From: a virus
Reading direction: 5' to 3' (one strand)
Virus record (IMG/VR): IMGVR_UViG_3300024348_000050
Location: 1 to 53,678 of that record
Length of the DNA: 53,678 nucleotides
Part shown: positions 23,005 through 31,477 of the stretch, in pieces
Numbering within the stretch: the stretch's first letter is position 1
How the letters are laid out: each line of letters begins with the position of its first letter
Position numbers and translations under genes: made by a program
The notes under the pieces: model-generated
Told to the model about the DNA's origin: nothing
Databases searched by the model: none
The model's input: the letters and a program-made list of their open reading frames with translations, nothing else

Positions 23005-25494
23005 ATGAGTTTTTACACATCAGTACATCGTTATGGCAACAAGATGCTGTTTCGAGGTTACGATTCAAATGGCAACCGAATTCACAAGAAAGTGCCGTTC
23101 AAGCCTACATTCTATCTACCTACTAAGAAGCCGTCTGAGTGGAAATCACTCGACGGCGCTTCTGTTGAACCGATGAAGATCGAAAGCATGAGCGAAGCGC
23201 AAGACTTTGTTAAGCGTTACGAAGATGTAGACAACTTCAAAGTTCATGGCAACAATAACTTTGTTGCACAGTTTCTAGCAGAAGCATATCCTGGTAATAT
23301 CAAGTACAAGCTACGTGACATCTGTGTCGGTAACATCGATATCGAAGTCGCATCAGATGATGGCTTTCCTCACCCAGAGCAAGCTGATCATCCTATCATC
23401 TCTATCGCATACAAAGACAGCAAGAGCAAAGTCTATCATGTATGGGGTCTAGGTCATTATGATTCTACCAAGAGCGAACTAGATAATATTGAGTTGATAC
23501 AGTATCGTCACTGTGACAATGAGAAAGACCTCATTGAGAAGTTTCTTATCTTCTGGCAGAGTAACACGCCTGACATCATTACTGGTTGGAACATTCGCTT
23601 GTTCGATATACCGTACATGATCAATCGTACACTCAAGGTCTGCGGTGAAGAGACTACTAAACTATACTCGCCTTGGAAAATATACAAGTATCGACAGATT
23701 GGTATCAAGGGTAAGTCGATGGATGCGTATGAAATTTATGGTGTGTCGCAAGTTGACTACTATGATCTATTTCAGAAGTTCGGCTACACATATGGTACAC
23801 AAGAGAGTTACGCACTCAATCATATTGCCCACACAGTTCTCGGTGAGAAGAAGCTATCGTATGAAGAGCATGGGTCGCTTCATGGGTTGTACAAAGCAGA
23901 TCATCAGAAGTTCATTGACTATAACATCAAAGACGTTGACCTAGTTGATCGTATCGACAAAGAGACTGGTCTCATGGATCTGGCACTTGTTATTGCATAC
24001 AAGGGTGGTGTAAACTTCCCAGACGTATTTGGTACAACTGCTATATGGGACAGTATCATCTATCGATATCTGAGAGAACGCAACATTGCAATCCCACCTA
24101 ACAAGCGTAAGAACAAGAGTCCTTACCCAGGTGGTTATGTGAAAGATCCACGTGTTGGTATGAGTGAGTGGATTACATCGTTTGACTTGAACAGTCTGTA
24201 TCCAAATCTGATTGTACAATACAACATGTCACCCGAGACACTGATACGTGATGATATGGTTTACCCATCTGGTGTAGATCATTTTCTAGACGCTGATGCT
24301 GAAGACTTTGGTAATGTTGCTGTTGCGGCAAATGGTTCTAAGTATCGTAAAGACAAGCGTGGTTTCATGCCTGAGATCATTATTGGTTTGTACGATGAGC
24401 GTAGAGCAACTAAGAACCAGATGCTTGAGATACAACAACAGAACGAGAACGCTTCTAGTTCAGACTTGAAACGTGAGATCAACAGACTGAATAACACTCA
24501 GCAAGCAGTAAAGATTTTACTTAACTCACTCTATGGTGCGCTAGGTAATCAGTACTTCAGATACTTTGATCAAAAGATTGCAGAAGGTATCACACTGTCT
24601 GGTCAGCTATCAGTTCGATGGGCTGAGAAAGCAATGAACGAATACATGAACAAAATTCTCAAGACTGAGAATGAAGACTTCGTTATTGCAATTGACACTG
24701 ACTCCTTGTATGTTGATATGAACCCACTAGTCAAGAAGGTCAATCCCGAAGACCCAGTTAAGTTCATTGACAATGCATGTCAGAAGAAGTTCGAACCAAT
24801 GCTTGAGCAAGCGTATGCTACGTTGTTCGATAACATGAATGCATACGAGAACCGTATGGAGATGGCACGTGAAGCTATTGCTGATCGTGGTGTATGGACA
24901 GCGAAGAAGCGTTACATTCTAAACGTTCACAACAACGAAGGTGTACAGTACGCAGAACCTAAACTAAAGGTCATGGGCATTGAAGCAGTGAAGTCTTCAA
25001 CACCACAAGTTGTACGTGACAAGTTCAAGCAAGCGTACAAGATCATTCTTGAGGGTAGTGAGAAAGAACTACAAGAGTTCGTAGCAAACTTCTATGAAGA
25101 GTTTAACAGTCTACCAGCAGAGAAAGTTTCGTTTCCACGTGGCGTATCTGATTTACGCAAGTGGGTTGATCGAAATACAACGTACAAGAAAGGTACACCT
25201 ATTCATGTGCGTGGCGCTATCATGTTCAATAAGATGTTGAAAGAGAACAAGCTAGTTGTCGAAGAAGTTAAAGATGGCTCGAAAGTGAAGTTCTGCTATC
25301 TGAAGACACCTAACCCATCGATGGAGAATGTGATATCGTTCTCTACGTTTCTTCCTAAAGAGTTCGGGCTAGATGAGTACATTGATTATGAGATGCAGTT
25401 TGATAAGACATTCAAAGACCCACTGAAGTTGGTCACTGATGCTATCAACTGGAATGTTGACCAAATAAGTACACTAGAGGGGTTTTTCGCATGA
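23005..25494 (+). CDS. 43: DNA polymerase gp43 (family B)
   Basis: The replicative polymerase with 3'-5' proofreading. Of 829 residues (T4, 898), Exo I is NIDIE (Asp112, Glu114), Exo II lies in ITGWNIRLFDIPY, polymerase motif A is SFDLNSLYPNL, motif B lies in KILLNSLYGALGNQ, and motif C is DTDSLYVDM. It has its own promoter instead of following regA directly. It overlaps the ligase by four bases. Confidence 0.97.
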   Translation: MSFYTSVHRYGNKMLFRGYDSNGNRIHKKVPFKPTFYLPTKKPSEWKSLDGASVEPMKIESMSEAQDFVKRYEDVDNFKVHGNNNFVAQFLAEAYPGNIKYKLRDICVGNIDIEVASDDGFPHPEQADHPIISIAYKDSKSKVYHVWGLGHYDSTKSELDNIELIQYRHCDNEKDLIEKFLIFWQSNTPDIITGWNIRLFDIPYMINRTLKVCGEETTKLYSPWKIYKYRQIGIKGKSMDAYEIYGVSQVDYYDLFQKFGYTYGTQESYALNHIAHTVLGEKKLSYEEHGSLHGLYKADHQKFIDYNIKDVDLVDRIDKETGLMDLALVIAYKGGVNFPDVFGTTAIWDSIIYRYLRERNIAIPPNKRKNKSPYPGGYVKDPRVGMSEWITSFDLNSLYPNLIVQYNMSPETLIRDDMVYPSGVDHFLDADAEDFGNVAVAANGSKYRKDKRGFMPEIIIGLYDERRATKNQMLEIQQQNENASSSDLKREINRLNNTQQAVKILLNSLYGALGNQYFRYFDQKIAEGITLSGQLSVRWAEKAMNEYMNKILKTENEDFVIAIDTDSLYVDMNPLVKKVNPEDPVKFIDNACQKKFEPMLEQAYATLFDNMNAYENRMEMAREAIADRGVWTAKKRYILNVHNNEGVQYAEPKLKVMGIEAVKSSTPQVVRDKFKQAYKIILEGSEKELQEFVANFYEEFNSLPAEKVSFPRGVSDLRKWVDRNTTYKKGTPIHVRGAIMFNKMLKENKLVVEEVKDGSKVKFCYLKTPNPSMENVISFSTFLPKEFGLDEYIDYEMQFDKTFKDPLKLVTDAINWNVDQISTLEGFFA

Positions 25495-26609
25495 TACATA
25501 CAAAGCTACACAATCCTTTATACAAGAGAGACACTAAAGGTAAGATCAGAGTTTGGCAGATGGAGCTAGGTTGGAACGATGAAGGTAGAGCTGGTCATCG
25601 TAGTCACACTGGCATAAAAGATGGTAGATTTGTAGTCTCAGAATGGAAATCGTGCTTACCAAAAAACGTAGGTAAGGCAAACGAAACGACCAGTGTTGCA
25701 CAAGGTCGAAGTGAGATTTGTAGTCTATACACTCAGAAGCTTGATACTGGATACTTTGCAAGCGAGAGTGATATCGATACATTTGATAAGTTCAAGCCTA
25801 TGCTTGCAGTAGAATACAAAGAAGATAAGATTGACTTTGAAGAAAGCGACTACTATAGTCAACCAAAGCTAGATGGGATTCGCTGTATAGCCCGTAGAGA
25901 TGGGTTGTACACTAGGGCAGGCAAACCTATTACATCATGCCCACATATCATTGAAACACTTAAGCCTGTGTTTGATATCTATCCGAATGCTATTCTTGAT
26001 GGCGAACTATATAATCACGTGTACAAAGATGACTTCAATAAGATCGTATCTATGGTACGCAAGACTAAGTTGAAAGACGAAGACTATGAAGAAAGTCGTA
26101 GGCTTGTTCAGTATCATGTGTATGATTACTTTGTAGACAGTAACTTTAATGAACGATATGACGCACTGGTGAAGCTTAAGTTAGAAGACCCAGTGATTAC
26201 TGTTAAGACTGATCGTGTATCATCTATGCAGAAGTTAGACTTTCTCAACGGAGAATATCTTGCAGAAGGCTATGAAGGGCAAATGATTAGACTAAATAGT
26301 AAATACCAGAACAAACGTTCTAAGTATCTGATGAAGCGAAAAGAGTTCCTATCTGATGAGTTTAAAGTCATTCGTACTGAGCAAGGTCAAGGCAACTGGG
26401 CAGGATACGTCAAGAGATTTATATTAGAACTGCGTGACGGAACTCAATTTGGTGCTGGTGTACGTGGCAACCAAGAAACAATGAAAATATTATATGAAAG
26501 TAACAACACACCCGACTGGGCTACGTTGAGGTATTTCACCCCAACGCCAGACGGCATACCCCGTTTCCCTGTCGTAGTAGATTGGGGCAACGGTCAAAGA
26601 GAGGACTAA
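25491..26609 (+). CDS. ATP-dependent DNA ligase
   Basis: The 372 residues contain the ligase nucleotidyltransferase motif KLDGIR with the adenylated Lys126, ILDGELY (motif III), EGYEGQMIRL (motif IV) and a motif V-like KYLMKRK, followed by an OB-fold C-terminus. The first 100 residues (RVWQMELGWNDEGRAGHRSHTG) look like a WGR-type domain, not found in T4 gp30. It is coupled to gp43 by ATGA overlap, suggesting co-delivery for lagging-strand joining. Confidence 0.9.
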   Translation: MIHTKLHNPLYKRDTKGKIRVWQMELGWNDEGRAGHRSHTGIKDGRFVVSEWKSCLPKNVGKANETTSVAQGRSEICSLYTQKLDTGYFASESDIDTFDKFKPMLAVEYKEDKIDFEESDYYSQPKLDGIRCIARRDGLYTRAGKPITSCPHIIETLKPVFDIYPNAILDGELYNHVYKDDFNKIVSMVRKTKLKDEDYEESRRLVQYHVYDYFVDSNFNERYDALVKLKLEDPVITVKTDRVSSMQKLDFLNGEYLAEGYEGQMIRLNSKYQNKRSKYLMKRKEFLSDEFKVIRTEQGQGNWAGYVKRFILELRDGTQFGAGVRGNQETMKILYESNNTPDWATLRYFTPTPDGIPRFPVVVDWGNGQRED

Positions 26610-26610
26610 T

Positions 26611-26874
26611 ATGGACGATATATTTGACTTTGGTTTTACGGCTGTAGACGAAGATGAACTGAGCGCAGTACAAGAAGCCAAATCGACAATCACACAAGTC
26701 TCTTCGACAGCGGAGACAACACAAGAGCAACTTGATAAGCTATACAATGCTATCATGCCTCTGTTAAACAACTTGAAAGCGAACCCTGAGAAAGAGTATA
26801 TCTTATGGCCTGATCGCACAGCAAAAATTGAATTATTTGAGTCGAAATTACTTGACATTTACCGTGGAAAGTGA
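26611..26874 (+). CDS. Small acidic helical protein upstream of UvsX, unknown
   Basis: The 87-residue protein starts one base after the ligase stop. It has an acidic N-terminus (MDDIFDFGFTAVDEDELSAVQ) and two predicted helices. Proteins with this start precede UvsX in related marine phages; function unknown. The uvsX promoter lies at its end. Confidence 0.8.
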   Translation: MDDIFDFGFTAVDEDELSAVQEAKSTITQVSSTAETTQEQLDKLYNAIMPLLNNLKANPEKEYILWPDRTAKIELFESKLLDIYRGK

Positions 26875-26880
26875 TATTAT
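26852..26880 (+). promoter_or_regulatory. Sigma70-like promoter before uvsX
   Basis: TTGACA at 26852-26857, 17-base spacer, TATTAT at 26875-26880, overlapping the end of the upstream gene. Confidence 0.8.
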
Positions 26881-26911
26881 ACCAACTATTAACTATGTAA
26901 TGGAGAAATGA

Positions 26912-27997
26912 ATGTCGTTAATTGAAAAACTTATGAAGAACTCTACCAGCAAGCTGACGGCTCCTATCATGGATTCGAAAGTCTTTGGTAAGAAAGATAT
27001 GGCTACAACACCAGTACCAATGGTGAACGTAGCATTGTCTGGTCGTGTCGATGGTGGTCTAACACCTGGCTTGCTAATGCTTGCTGGTCCATCAAAACAC
27101 TTTAAGTCTGCGTTTGCGCTAATGATGGCTGCCGCATATCAGAAGAAGTATGATGACTCAGTTATCTTGTTCTATGATAGTGAGTTTGGTACACCACAGT
27201 CTTACTTCGAAAGTTTCGGTATTGATATGGCACGTGTTGTACATACGCCTATCACTGATGTCGAAGAGTTGAAGTTTGATATTATGAAGCAACTTGACGG
27301 TATCGATAAGAAAGATAAAGTTGTAATTCTTATTGACTCGATTGGTAACCTTGCATCTAAGAAAGAAGTTACTGATGCGATGGATGGTAAGTCTGTTGCT
27401 GATATGTCACGTGCAAAGCAAATGAAGTCTTTGTTCAGAATGATTACACCACACTTGAACTTGAAAGATATTCCACTCGTAGCAGTCAATCACACTTACA
27501 AAGAGATTGGTTTGTTCCCGAAAGATATCGTATCTGGTGGTACTGGTGCATACTATTCTGCTGATGCTATCTGGATCATTGGTCGTCAACAAGAGAAAGT
27601 TGGTCAAGAGATTGAAGGGTATCACTTCATCATTAATATTGAGAAGTCTCGACATGTACGTGAGAAGTCTAAGATACCTGTGACTGTGACCTTCGAAGGT
27701 GGTATCAGTAAGTGGTCAGGGTTACTTGACATTAGTGAGAAGTTGGGTTATATTACTAAGCCTAAAGTTGGTTGGTACGAAGCGATAGATCCAGAGACTG
27801 GTGAAGTGCTAAGTGACAAACTAATGAGAGCGAAAGATATCAATTCAAACTCAGAGTTTTGGAAAATGATGTTTACCAAAACAAAGCTTGCAGAATCAAT
27901 CAAAACCCGTTATACTGTAGGTGGAACGGCTCTTATGTCAGAAGATGAAACTGACAAAGAGGTACAAGAGGAAATCGACCAAGCAGTAGGTGAGTAA
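26912..27997 (+). CDS. uvsX: RecA-like recombinase UvsX
   Basis: The phage strand-exchange protein, 361 residues (T4, 391). Walker A is GPSKHFKS at 59-66 with the UvsX-type PSK-FKS form; Walker B is VVILIDSIGNL; a loop with SGGTGAYYSADAIWIIGR follows. Its mediator UvsY is encoded at 4077. It shares a TAATG overlap with gp41. Confidence 0.96.
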   Translation: MSLIEKLMKNSTSKLTAPIMDSKVFGKKDMATTPVPMVNVALSGRVDGGLTPGLLMLAGPSKHFKSAFALMMAAAYQKKYDDSVILFYDSEFGTPQSYFESFGIDMARVVHTPITDVEELKFDIMKQLDGIDKKDKVVILIDSIGNLASKKEVTDAMDGKSVADMSRAKQMKSLFRMITPHLNLKDIPLVAVNHTYKEIGLFPKDIVSGGTGAYYSADAIWIIGRQQEKVGQEIEGYHFIINIEKSRHVREKSKIPVTVTFEGGISKWSGLLDISEKLGYITKPKVGWYEAIDPETGEVLSDKLMRAKDINSNSEFWKMMFTKTKLAESIKTRYTVGGTALMSEDETDKEVQEEIDQAVGE

Positions 27998-29418
27998 TGA
28001 TTGAGAACACAATTCTATCTGGGCTAGTCTTCAATGAAGATTATGCCCGACAAGTGTTGCCCTTTTTGAAAGACGAATACTTTGATCAGCAAAGTGATAA
28101 GATCGTCTATTCAGAGATCGCAATGTATATTGACAAATACAATGGGCTTCCCACAGCAGAAGCCTTGCGTATTGCGGTTGGTGAGAAAGACAACCTCAAT
28201 GAAGAGATGTTCAAACAAGTCAATAACATCATTGATGATATCAAGTATGATGAAAAGACTGATTTAGATTGGCTTGTAGACAAGACTGAGAAGTTCTGTC
28301 AAGACAAAGCAATCTATAATGCTGTACGTGAATCCATTCTAGTTCTAGATGGTAAACACAAAGACCTAGACAAGGGTTCTATTCCAGAACTTCTGTCTGG
28401 TGCTTTAGGCGTATCTTTTGATAGTAACATTGGTCACGACTTCGTAGAGAATGCTGAAGATCGATATCAGTTCTATCACACAAAAGAAGACAAGATACCT
28501 TTCGACCTTGAGTTGTTTAACAAGATCACTAAGGGTGGGTTGTCTCGTAAATCTCTGAGTATTGCACTCGCAGGTACAGGTGTGGGTAAGACTTTATTCA
28601 TGACCCATTGTGCGGCGGCTAACATGATGCAGGGATTGAATGTTTTATATATAACAATGGAGATGGCGGAAGAACGAATTGCAGAGCGAATCGATGCTAA
28701 CCTTCTTGACCTGACAATTGATGAACTGAAAGATGTTCCTAAAGATGTCTATGTCAAACGGCTTGATAGAGTTAAGTCTAAAACAACAGGCAAACTCATT
28801 GTCAAGGAATACCCAACTGCTAGTGCTGGATCAGCACACTTCCGCCATCTTCTTAATGAACTACGCCTAAAGAAGAACTTCACGCCTGATGTAGTCTATA
28901 TCGACTATCTAAACATCTGTACAAGTTCTCGCATGAAATATGGTGCGAATGTAAATTCATACACACTTATCAAAGCCATTGCTGAAGAGCTACGTGGTCT
29001 TGCTGTAGAGTTTAATATTCCTATCATGTCTGCAACCCAAACTACAAGAACTGGTTATAGCAGTTCAGACTTAAATCTCGAAGACACCTCTGAGAGTTTC
29101 GGTCTACCCGCTACTGCCGACTTTATGTTTGGTTTGATATCTACTGAAGAGTTAGAAGGTCTAGGTCAACTACTCATCAAGCAACTGAAAAATCGATGGG
29201 GTGATACTAACTATCTCAAACGATTTGTAGTAGGTATCGACAGATCAAAGATGCGTTTGTTTGATGCAGAAGAAGATGCACAAGACGACCTAGTAGATGA
29301 TAGACCTACAATGGATCGTGGTGCAGTTGGTGAACGAGTAAACTCTGAACGTGATGACTTTGGTGGTGTAGTTAATTTTCGCAAGAAGAACAAACCAAAG
29401 TTTGAAGGGTTCAAATAG
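27997..29418 (+). CDS. 41: Replicative helicase gp41
   Basis: A DnaB-family hexameric helicase, 473 residues (T4, 475), that works with primase gp61. Walker A is AGTGVGKT at 192-199, Walker B is PDVVYIDYLNIC, and the C-terminal SATQTTRTGY loop is typical of this family. It ends on TAG that overlaps a GTG start of the next small gene. Confidence 0.96.
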   Translation: MIENTILSGLVFNEDYARQVLPFLKDEYFDQQSDKIVYSEIAMYIDKYNGLPTAEALRIAVGEKDNLNEEMFKQVNNIIDDIKYDEKTDLDWLVDKTEKFCQDKAIYNAVRESILVLDGKHKDLDKGSIPELLSGALGVSFDSNIGHDFVENAEDRYQFYHTKEDKIPFDLELFNKITKGGLSRKSLSIALAGTGVGKTLFMTHCAAANMMQGLNVLYITMEMAEERIAERIDANLLDLTIDELKDVPKDVYVKRLDRVKSKTTGKLIVKEYPTASAGSAHFRHLLNELRLKKNFTPDVVYIDYLNICTSSRMKYGANVNSYTLIKAIAEELRGLAVEFNIPIMSATQTTRTGYSSSDLNLEDTSESFGLPATADFMFGLISTEELEGLGQLLIKQLKNRWGDTNYLKRFVVGIDRSKMRLFDAEEDAQDDLVDDRPTMDRGAVGERVNSERDDFGGVVNFRKKNKPKFEGFK

Positions 29419-29615
29419 TGAGTTACAGTGTAGTACCAAGCAAGAGAAATAATCAAATCGTAGAAAAAGCTACTAAGTTTACAGTAGGCATTTATGAATG
29501 TCAGAAAGAAGCTAGGGCTGTGTGTAGGGGTCTTAATTTAGGCTCAGGTTTCAATGGACTGACCCCTGCATTCTTTTGCTTAGGGATTCGACAAGCCAAG
29601 AAAAAAGGCAACTGA
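29418..29615 (+). CDS. Small basic protein after gp41, unknown
   Basis: A 65-residue basic protein starting at GTG in a TAGTG overlap with the gp41 stop. It has three cysteines and a basic tail (IRQAKKKGN). No family recognised. Its last codons run into the bidirectional hairpin that also ends the minus-strand mini-gene. Confidence 0.65.
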   Translation: MSYSVVPSKRNNQIVEKATKFTVGIYECQKEARAVCRGLNLGSGFNGLTPAFFCLGIRQAKKKGN

Positions 29616-29639
29616 TTTTTTCAACCAATTGCCTTATTT
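29607..29639 (+). terminator. Bidirectional terminator hairpin
   Basis: Ten-base stem (AAGGCAACTG / CAATTGCCTT with one wobble) around an A/T-rich loop. On the minus strand it is followed by six T; on the plus strand by TATTTCTT. It would end transcription from both sides. Confidence 0.75.
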
Positions 29640-29720
29640 CTTAACTTGATACGTGGCAGGTCCGAACCCCACGGACATACTTGATGTGACACCTGCTGTT
29701 CCTGTTGATTGATTACTCAA
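29634..29720 (-). CDS. Candidate 28-residue minus-strand late mini-gene
   Basis: On the minus strand a TATAAATA late box (29767-29774) is followed by AAGAGG, seven bases, then TTG and an open frame of 28 residues ending at TAA, then a T-tailed hairpin. The product (MSNQSTGTAGVTSSMSVGFG and a PATYQVKK end) is Ser/Gly/Thr-rich with a basic end, like a small virion peptide. An in-frame GTG at 29759 would give 41 residues. I do not recognise it. The promoter, ribosome site, frame and terminator together argue that it is real; it is the only minus-strand gene I can support. Confidence 0.5.
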   Translation of the reverse strand: MSNQSTGTAGVTSSMSVGFGPATYQVKK

Positions 29721-29766
29721 ACACTTGCCTCTTACGTTGTTTTCACGTACTACACGCACCCATGCT

Positions 29767-29774
29767 TATTTATA
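29767..29774 (-). promoter_or_regulatory. Minus-strand late promoter (TATAAATA)
   Basis: Exact TATAAATA read on the minus strand, about 47 bases before the TTG of the mini-gene. The rest of this intergenic region (to 29835) is very AT-rich and could serve as an UP element for the plus-strand promoter. Confidence 0.55.
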
Positions 29775-29835
29775 CAAAAAAATATCTTAATATCGATTAA
29801 ATATAAATTTATTTTATTTTTTTGGTAAAAAGTGC

Positions 29836-29864
29836 TTGACAAACGCCTCAACTTAGTTTATATT
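29836..29864 (+). promoter_or_regulatory. Sigma70-like promoter after AT-rich stretch
   Basis: TTGACA at 29836-29841, 17-base spacer, TATATT at 29859-29864, preceded by about 50 bases of nearly pure A/T. Confidence 0.8.
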
Positions 29865-29907
29865 GAATAAATAAGCATTACCTGGTAATAGCAAGAAAGG
29901 CTAACTA

Positions 29908-30222
29908 TTGGAACATCAAAATCTAATGGCAATCGATAAGGCTTGCCTTGATAATGTTGATGATGACGTAAGTACATCGGTACCTTGGTACATCTTAGGA
30001 TCATATGGCAATAGTCATAATGATCCGATCTTAACTGATCTAAGACTAGAGAGGCTATCGAAAGCTATAATTGAAAACTGGGATGCAATTGAACATGAGT
30101 ATAAAGACTACTTAAGCCACGATGACTTACGGTACGCAAAGTATACAGGCGAGTATCCTAATCGAACAGAACAGAAACTTAAAACTATCAAAGAGGTGTA
30201 TTGTGGTAGAGAAAAGCACTAA
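29908..30222 (+). CDS. Acidic hypothetical protein
   Basis: The 104-residue product starts at TTG, seven bases after AAAGG; an ATG at 29926 lacks a clear ribosome site. Visible features are a VPWYILGSYGNSHND segment and a charged helical C-terminus. No function recognised. It overlaps the next small gene by 20 bases. Confidence 0.7.
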   Translation: MEHQNLMAIDKACLDNVDDDVSTSVPWYILGSYGNSHNDPILTDLRLERLSKAIIENWDAIEHEYKDYLSHDDLRYAKYTGEYPNRTEQKLKTIKEVYCGREKH

Positions 30223-30370
30223 GGAAATGATTGAAGAAGCTCTAGCTGAAGCCCACATTCTTGAGGGTGCTTTAGAAGAGCCTGATGAAGAACATATGCT
30301 GTACACTGCTCAAAAACTGAGTGGTGCGCCATACTCTTTTATTTACGATATATACCAAAATAAACCTTGA
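30203..30370 (+). CDS. Small acidic protein, unknown
   Basis: A 55-residue protein starting at GTG with AGAGG six bases upstream, inside the previous gene. It is Glu-rich (EEALAEAHILEGALEEPDEEH). A longer frame to 30122 lacks start signals. Function unknown. Confidence 0.6.
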   Translation: MVEKSTKEMIEEALAEAHILEGALEEPDEEHMLYTAQKLSGAPYSFIYDIYQNKP

Positions 30371-30395
30371 CAAATGCATTTGATCGTAGTATAGT
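30367..30395 (+). promoter_or_regulatory. Sigma70-like promoter
   Basis: TTGACA at 30367-30372, 17-base spacer, TATAGT at 30390-30395, directly after the previous stop. Confidence 0.8.
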
Positions 30396-30424
30396 ATACT
30401 AACAATGACAAGGAGCGATTCGCT

Positions 30425-30832
30425 ATGACACAGTACACATTTGAAGCAGATATCTTTTCTGATCTATACAAAGACACTTATGGCTTTCGTCCTAGACATC
30501 ATGCGTTCTATGACGAAGATACAACTGATGCAGAGCGTCAGGAGATGTGGGATCACACGTGTAAAGCCCTAGATCAAGCTGTTATTGAGCGTGAGGCAGA
30601 GAAGCAAGCTGATCTCGCTGAGTTCAAAGCATTAGTCCAAGACACGATTGCGATGGGCGCTAAAGATGAAGAAACTGCTCTTCGGTGGTTACTTCAAGGT
30701 GAAGACTTTTACTCTGGTCAGTGTGTTGAACACTGGGTTTGGAATCAAGGTATCTTGTTCACAGAGTATGGTCGTAAGTTAGTTGAGCGTTTGCTTGACT
30801 TAGTTGATTATAAACAAATGGAGACTATATAA
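30425..30832 (+). CDS. Hypothetical protein, early
   Basis: The 135 residues start MTQYTFEADIFSDLYKDTYGFRPR, then a helical acidic middle and the segment ALRWLLQGEDFYSGQCVEHW. This type of protein is widespread in phages without assigned function. It is the first gene after its own promoter and overlaps the next ATG by one base. Confidence 0.8.
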   Translation: MTQYTFEADIFSDLYKDTYGFRPRHHAFYDEDTTDAERQEMWDHTCKALDQAVIEREAEKQADLAEFKALVQDTIAMGAKDEETALRWLLQGEDFYSGQCVEHWVWNQGILFTEYGRKLVERLLDLVDYKQMETI

Positions 30833-30972
30833 TGTGGTATGTTGAAGCAATTATGAATTTTGCAACAGGTGAAAAAGAACGCTACGAGGGATTGACGCAA
30901 GAGCAATCACGTGCCGTTCACGCCCAGTACAGCGAACAAGGTGTCGCTCAAGTGACTTCAGGTCGTATGTAA
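30832..30972 (+). CDS. Small hypothetical protein
   Basis: A 46-residue ORF (MWYVEAIMNFATGEKERYEG) joined to its neighbours by one-base TAATG overlaps on both sides, which is good evidence of a real coupled gene. Function unknown. Confidence 0.65.
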   Translation: MWYVEAIMNFATGEKERYEGLTQEQSRAVHAQYSEQGVAQVTSGRM

Positions 30973-31400
30973 TGACTATGCATCTTGTACGAGGCATGTC
31001 TAGTCTCAATACAAAGAAGCGTAAGAAAGGTCTGAGTGCTAATCGATTAAAAGAAGTTGAGTCAGAGTGGCGTAGATATAATAAAGATATGCGCCGCAAG
31101 GCAATGCATTCATGTCAGTTTGAAACGTTAGACGAATACGTTACATATATAAGTGGTAAGTCCAAACTTAAGAAAAAGGAATTTGTACCATATGCACCGT
31201 CGCCAACAATTCACAAACAGAATACGATACCAAGCCAGACGAAGAGCCCAGTTCATGGAATTCCGCAAGCAGGAAGACGAAAAGAGCGACAAGTCTACAC
31301 AGGAGACTACATCGTTGGAATCGCCACCATGCATAAGTCAAACGCAGTACCTATTACAAACCAAGAACAAGCTATAGAGATAGCAAGAATGGCTAAGTAG
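30972..31400 (+). CDS. Basic hypothetical phage protein
   Basis: The 142-residue protein opens with MTMHLVRGMSSLNTKKRKKG and a SEWRRYNKDMRRK helix, a start seen in many marine T4-like phages. The strongly basic N-terminal half suggests nucleic-acid or RNA-polymerase contact, but no function is known. A strong terminator follows. Confidence 0.8.
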   Translation: MTMHLVRGMSSLNTKKRKKGLSANRLKEVESEWRRYNKDMRRKAMHSCQFETLDEYVTYISGKSKLKKKEFVPYAPSPTIHKQNTIPSQTKSPVHGIPQAGRRKERQVYTGDYIVGIATMHKSNAVPITNQEQAIEIARMAK

Positions 31401-31409
31401 TACGAGATC

Positions 31410-31435
31410 AAAGGGCGCTTCGGCGCTCTTTTTTT
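31410..31435 (+). terminator. Rho-independent terminator
   Basis: Nine-base stem (AAAGGGCGC / GCGCTCTTT, one G-T pair), TTCG loop, T run. It divides early genes from the late unit that begins at 31442. Confidence 0.9.
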
Positions 31436-31441
31436 GTATTA

Positions 31442-31449
31442 TATAAATA
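31442..31449 (+). promoter_or_regulatory. T4-type late promoter (TATAAATA) for internal-protein operon
   Basis: Exact TATAAATA, 28 bases before the first gene of a three-gene late operon. Confidence 0.83.
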
Positions 31450-31477
31450 TAGTTGTTAACTTAGGATAGGTAGTACA

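Noticed and set aside
31153-31377. 74-residue frame overlapping the basic protein at 30972
   Set aside because: No ribosome site, basic/Gln-rich shadow composition, and the overlapping gene has a start conserved in related phages.
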